NCBI GenBank assembly: GCA_009380045.1
Contig: WHSN01000029.1
Coordinates: forward strand, 1-32,102
Length of the DNA: 32,102 nucleotides
From: Luteitalea sp.
GTDB taxonomy: Bacteria > Acidobacteriota > Vicinamibacteria > Vicinamibacterales > CAVVIG01
Reading direction: 5' to 3'
Below, piece by piece: positions 29,493-32,102 of this stretch. The position numbers and the translations under genes are program-made. The notes beneath the pieces are model-generated. The model made no database searches. It was not told the DNA's origin and saw nothing but the letters and a program-made list of their open reading frames with translations. Positions within the stretch are counted from its first letter, which is position 1. Each line of letters opens with the position of its first letter.

Positions 29493-32102
29493 ATGACCCT
29501 TCGCCAGACAGTGGTCGCGGGCGTGGTGGTGGCCGGGTTGACGATCGGCCCCAGCGCACAGCAGGCGCAGCGGATCGACCAACGGTACACCGCGCTAATC
29601 AGGCAGCACTTGCAGGACTCCCGGATCACGACCGATCTCGTGGATCACCTGCCCGCTTCCGACACCGTGCCCACCCCGCTCGATTTCCTCGGACGCGTGG
29701 TCGGCGCCCCTGGCGAGCTGACGTATGCGAAGGACATCCAGCGTTACTACGCCGCGCTCGCCGGCGCCTCGCCGCGGGCCAGGCTCCTCACCATCGGCAC
29801 CAGCGAGGAAGGGCGCGACATCATCGCCCTCGCGATCGCGGATGAAGCGACGATTGCGGCGATCGACCGATACAAGACGATGCTCGCGGCCCTGACCGAT
29901 CCACGACGGACCAGCGATGCGGATGCCGAGCGGCTGATCGTGGAAGGCAAACCGGTGTACTACCTCGTCTCGGGCATGCACTCCAACGAGACCGGCGGAC
30001 CGGAGATGCTGATCGAGCTGGCGTATCGCCTGGTCGCGGGAGAAAGCCCGTTGGTCGCCAACATCCGGAATCAGGTGATCACGCTGATCACCCCGGTGAT
30101 CGAGGTCGACGGACGCGAGAAGCAGGTCGATACCTACTATTTCAACAAGAAGCGGGCCGCCGGCGACGCCCGGCTTCCGTTGATGTACTGGGGCAAGTAC
30201 GTTCAGCACGACAACAACCGCGACGGGATCGGCCAATACCTCAAGCTGACGCAAGCGATTACGGCGCTCACCCTGGAGTGGCACCCGACGATCACCCACG
30301 ACCTGCACGAGACCCAGACATACCTGTACGCGTCCACCGGCACCGGGCCGTACAACGAGGCGCTCGATCCGATCACGATCAGCGAATGGTGGATGCTGGC
30401 CCAGAACGACGTGATGGAGATGACGAAACGGGGCGTGCCCGGGGTCTGGACCTACGGGTTCTACGACGGCTGGGTGCCGAACTACATGATCTTCATCGCC
30501 CACAGTCACAACGCCGTCGGCCGCTTCTACGAGGTTCAGAGCTACGGGCCCGACCCGGTGGAGGTGCGGCCCTCGGCCACGGCTCTCAGCCGCGAGTGGT
30601 TTCGGCCGAATCCTCCGCTGCCGTTCATCAAGTGGGGGCCGCGGAACAACACCAACATTCAGCAGTCGGCGGTGCTGTTCTCGCTGGCGCACGTCGCCAG
30701 GAACCGGCAGCTGTACCTCGAGAACTACTGGCTGAAGAACAAGCGGGCCGTCGAGAAAGGCCGGACCGGACCGACGTTCGCGTGGGTGATCCCGGCGGCC
30801 CAGCGGCGGAAAGCGGAGGCCGCCACGGCCGTCAACGATCTCCGCCGGCAGGGCCTCGAGATCTCGCGGGCATCGGCCTCGTTCGACGCCGGCAAGGTGA
30901 GCGTGACGGAAGGCGACTACGTGGTGCGGGGCGACCAGCCGTTCCGCACGATCGCCGACATGTACTTCTCGATTCAAAATTATCCGCCCCAGAATCCATC
31001 GCCGTACGACGACACCGGGTGGACGTTTCAGCTGATGCGCGACATTCGGGTGCTGCCGGTCAGCGACAAGTCCATTCTCGAGCAGAAGATGACGCCGGTC
31101 ACCGCCGACGTCGTCGCCGCCGGCGGTGTCGACGGCTCCGGCCGTGTGCTGGTGGTGGAGCACACGGGCGACAACAGTCTGGTGACGTTCCGCTTCAGGA
31201 ACAGCTCGGTGCCGATGCTTGCCGCGGAGGAGGACTTCGAGCTCGGCGGGCACCGGTTTCGGGCCGGATCGATCGTCGTACCGGACGCGGACCGGCACGT
31301 GCTGGAGCCCGATTTGAGGGAGCTCGGCCTGTCAGCCTGGGCCGTGGACGCCGTTCCGCAGGTGAGGACACACCCGCTCGACGTCCCGCGGATCGGCTAC
31401 GTCCACAGCTGGACCCGCACGCAAGACGAGGGTTGGTGGCGCGCTGCGCTCGATCGATACGAGGTGCCGTACCGCTATTTCGGCGATCAGAAGCTCAGGC
31501 AGGGGAATCTTCGGGCGGCGTACGACGTGATTCTGCTGCCTCACATCGGCGGGACCGCGGTGGCGCAGGTGAACGGCCTCGCGAGAACCGGCAAGACGCC
31601 GCTGCCGTACCGCAGGACCGAGGCGACACCGCACCTCGGGATCAACGACGAGAGCGACGATATCCGCGGCGGCATGGGCATCGAGGGGCTCGCCGAGCTC
31701 GCGAAGTTCGTCGATCAGGGAGGACTGCTGATTACCGAGGGGTCGACGGCGACGATCTTCCCCGATTATGGATTCACGGCCAACGTCACCGTGGAACGGC
31801 CGGCGGCGTTGTTCGTTCGCGGGTCGATTCTGCGGGCGAAGATCGCCGACGCCACGAGTCCGCTCGTCTACGGCTACGCCGGCACGGATGTTCCCGTGTA
31901 CTTCAATCAGGCGCCGGTGTTGAACGCGGGCGGCGGACGTGGTGCGGCGCCGGCGTCCGGCGCCAGCGCCGGATTCGGCCAGAACCTGACGCCGAACGCG
32001 AACCCGCTGCGGATCTCGCCATTCGAGCCGGCCGAGGGCGATCTCGCGATGGACTGGGACCTGGAGGGCGAGGAGTTCAGCGAGGAGTCGAAGCTCCGCG
32101 CC
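29493..32102 (+). CDS. M14 zinc carboxypeptidase-like protein, exported (cut by window end)
   Basis: An open frame of 870 codons runs from ATG 29493 to the last base of the window without a stop. It has a signal peptide (MTLRQTVVAGVVVAGLTIGPSAQ). The M14 peptidase domain (about 75-330) has zinc ligands H163 and E166 in GMHSNETGGPE and a later His in HDLHETQ (269-274), plus a substrate-Arg-type motif in NNRDG. A long second part (about 340-870) contains a glutamine-amidotransferase-like Rossmann segment (YDVILLPHIGG, FVDQGGLLITEGS). Large bacterial M14 proteins with such tails are common in Acidobacteriota and Bacteroidota. Its start is leaderless-type. It is divergent from the glycine-zipper gene by 178 bp. 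It would trim C-terminal residues of peptides outside the cytoplasm; catalytic activity is not proven. Confidence 0.88.
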   Translation, partial: MTLRQTVVAGVVVAGLTIGPSAQQAQRIDQRYTALIRQHLQDSRITTDLVDHLPASDTVPTPLDFLGRVVGAPGELTYAKDIQRYYAALAGASPRARLLTIGTSEEGRDIIALAIADEATIAAIDRYKTMLAALTDPRRTSDADAERLIVEGKPVYYLVSGMHSNETGGPEMLIELAYRLVAGESPLVANIRNQVITLITPVIEVDGREKQVDTYYFNKKRAAGDARLPLMYWGKYVQHDNNRDGIGQYLKLTQAITALTLEWHPTITHDLHETQTYLYASTGTGPYNEALDPITISEWWMLAQNDVMEMTKRGVPGVWTYGFYDGWVPNYMIFIAHSHNAVGRFYEVQSYGPDPVEVRPSATALSREWFRPNPPLPFIKWGPRNNTNIQQSAVLFSLAHVARNRQLYLENYWLKNKRAVEKGRTGPTFAWVIPAAQRRKAEAATAVNDLRRQGLEISRASASFDAGKVSVTEGDYVVRGDQPFRTIADMYFSIQNYPPQNPSPYDDTGWTFQLMRDIRVLPVSDKSILEQKMTPVTADVVAAGGVDGSGRVLVVEHTGDNSLVTFRFRNSSVPMLAAEEDFELGGHRFRAGSIVVPDADRHVLEPDLRELGLSAWAVDAVPQVRTHPLDVPRIGYVHSWTRTQDEGWWRAALDRYEVPYRYFGDQKLRQGNLRAAYDVILLPHIGGTAVAQVNGLARTGKTPLPYRRTEATPHLGINDESDDIRGGMGIEGLAELAKFVDQGGLLITEGSTATIFPDYGFTANVTVERPAALFVRGSILRAKIADATSPLVYGYAGTDVPVYFNQAPVLNAGGGRGAAPASGASAGFGQNLTPNANPLRISPFEPAEGDLAMDWDLEGEEFSEESKLRA

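Noticed and set aside
29595-31298. A 567-aa open frame opposite the M14 peptidase gene
   Set aside because: The plus strand encodes a coherent M14 peptidase with zinc ligands and signal peptide; the minus frame shows only low-complexity composition.

Overview
The window is GC-rich bacterial chromosome with tightly packed genes on both strands. It shows no tRNA or rRNA gene, no insertion sequence, no CRISPR array and no phage gene. The gene content suggests a soil-type Acidobacteriota, possibly of the Vicinamibacteria kind. Pointers are an Oar-like TonB-dependent receptor with an N-terminal carboxypeptidase-regulatory domain, a DUF3500 protein, exported M28 and M14 peptidases, and an acidobacterial-looking aromatic amino acid decarboxylase. 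This placement is inference from gene content, not a phylogenetic result.

Layout. 1-2366 (+): the tail of a probable FAD-binding oxidoreductase subunit, a membrane di-heme cytochrome b, an unknown 144-aa helical protein and a methylenetetrahydrofolate-reductase-like protein; the last three are tightly linked and look like a one-carbon redox unit. 2445-4380: a pteridine-reductase-like SDR (-), divergent from a tartronate-semialdehyde/3-hydroxyisobutyrate reductase (+), then a 61-aa unknown protein (-). 4451-8039 (+): DUF1015, serA and serC, a serine-biosynthesis operon with no serB in sight. 8098-11043: a fatty acid desaturase (+), pcnB (-) and an exported TPR-like protein (+). 11044-14553: polA (-), divergent from a lipoprotein (+). 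14676-17566 (-): a TonB-dependent receptor with an apparent one-base frameshift near its C-terminus. 17973-19010 (+): DUF3500. 19098-22776 (-): a P1 (DmpA/NylC-type) peptidase, a Na+/solute symporter and a tartrate/D-malate dehydrogenase, divergent from an M28 peptidase lipoprotein (22827-24548, +). 24565-26169: a small membrane protein (-), a SixA-like phosphatase (+) and a beta-barrel outer membrane protein (-). 26272-29314 (-): a glycine-zipper protein, a secreted tyrosine-phosphatase-like protein and an aromatic amino acid decarboxylase. 29493-end (+): an M14 carboxypeptidase-like protein cut by the window edge.

How it works together. The central theme is amino acid, peptide and one-carbon metabolism. 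SerA and SerC make phosphoserine, and DUF1015 is the obvious candidate for a further step. The exported peptidases (P1, M28, M14), a symporter and the outer-membrane proteins fit a peptide- or polymer-degrading lifestyle.

The most noteworthy signals are: (i) about eight genes with a -10-like hexamer only 6-10 nt before the start codon, mostly without a Shine-Dalgarno sequence, which suggests leaderless or nearly leaderless transcripts; (ii) the DUF1015-serA-serC operon; (iii) a perfect 11-bp inverted repeat that would hide the ribosome binding site of the phosphatase-like gene; (iv) a four-tract G-quadruplex repeat upstream of the tartrate dehydrogenase; (v) a DNA polymerase I with a lost proofreading site and a tyrosine at the ddNTP-selectivity position; (vi) palindromes in several divergent promoter regions and a CACGAAGG element at two convergent gene ends.
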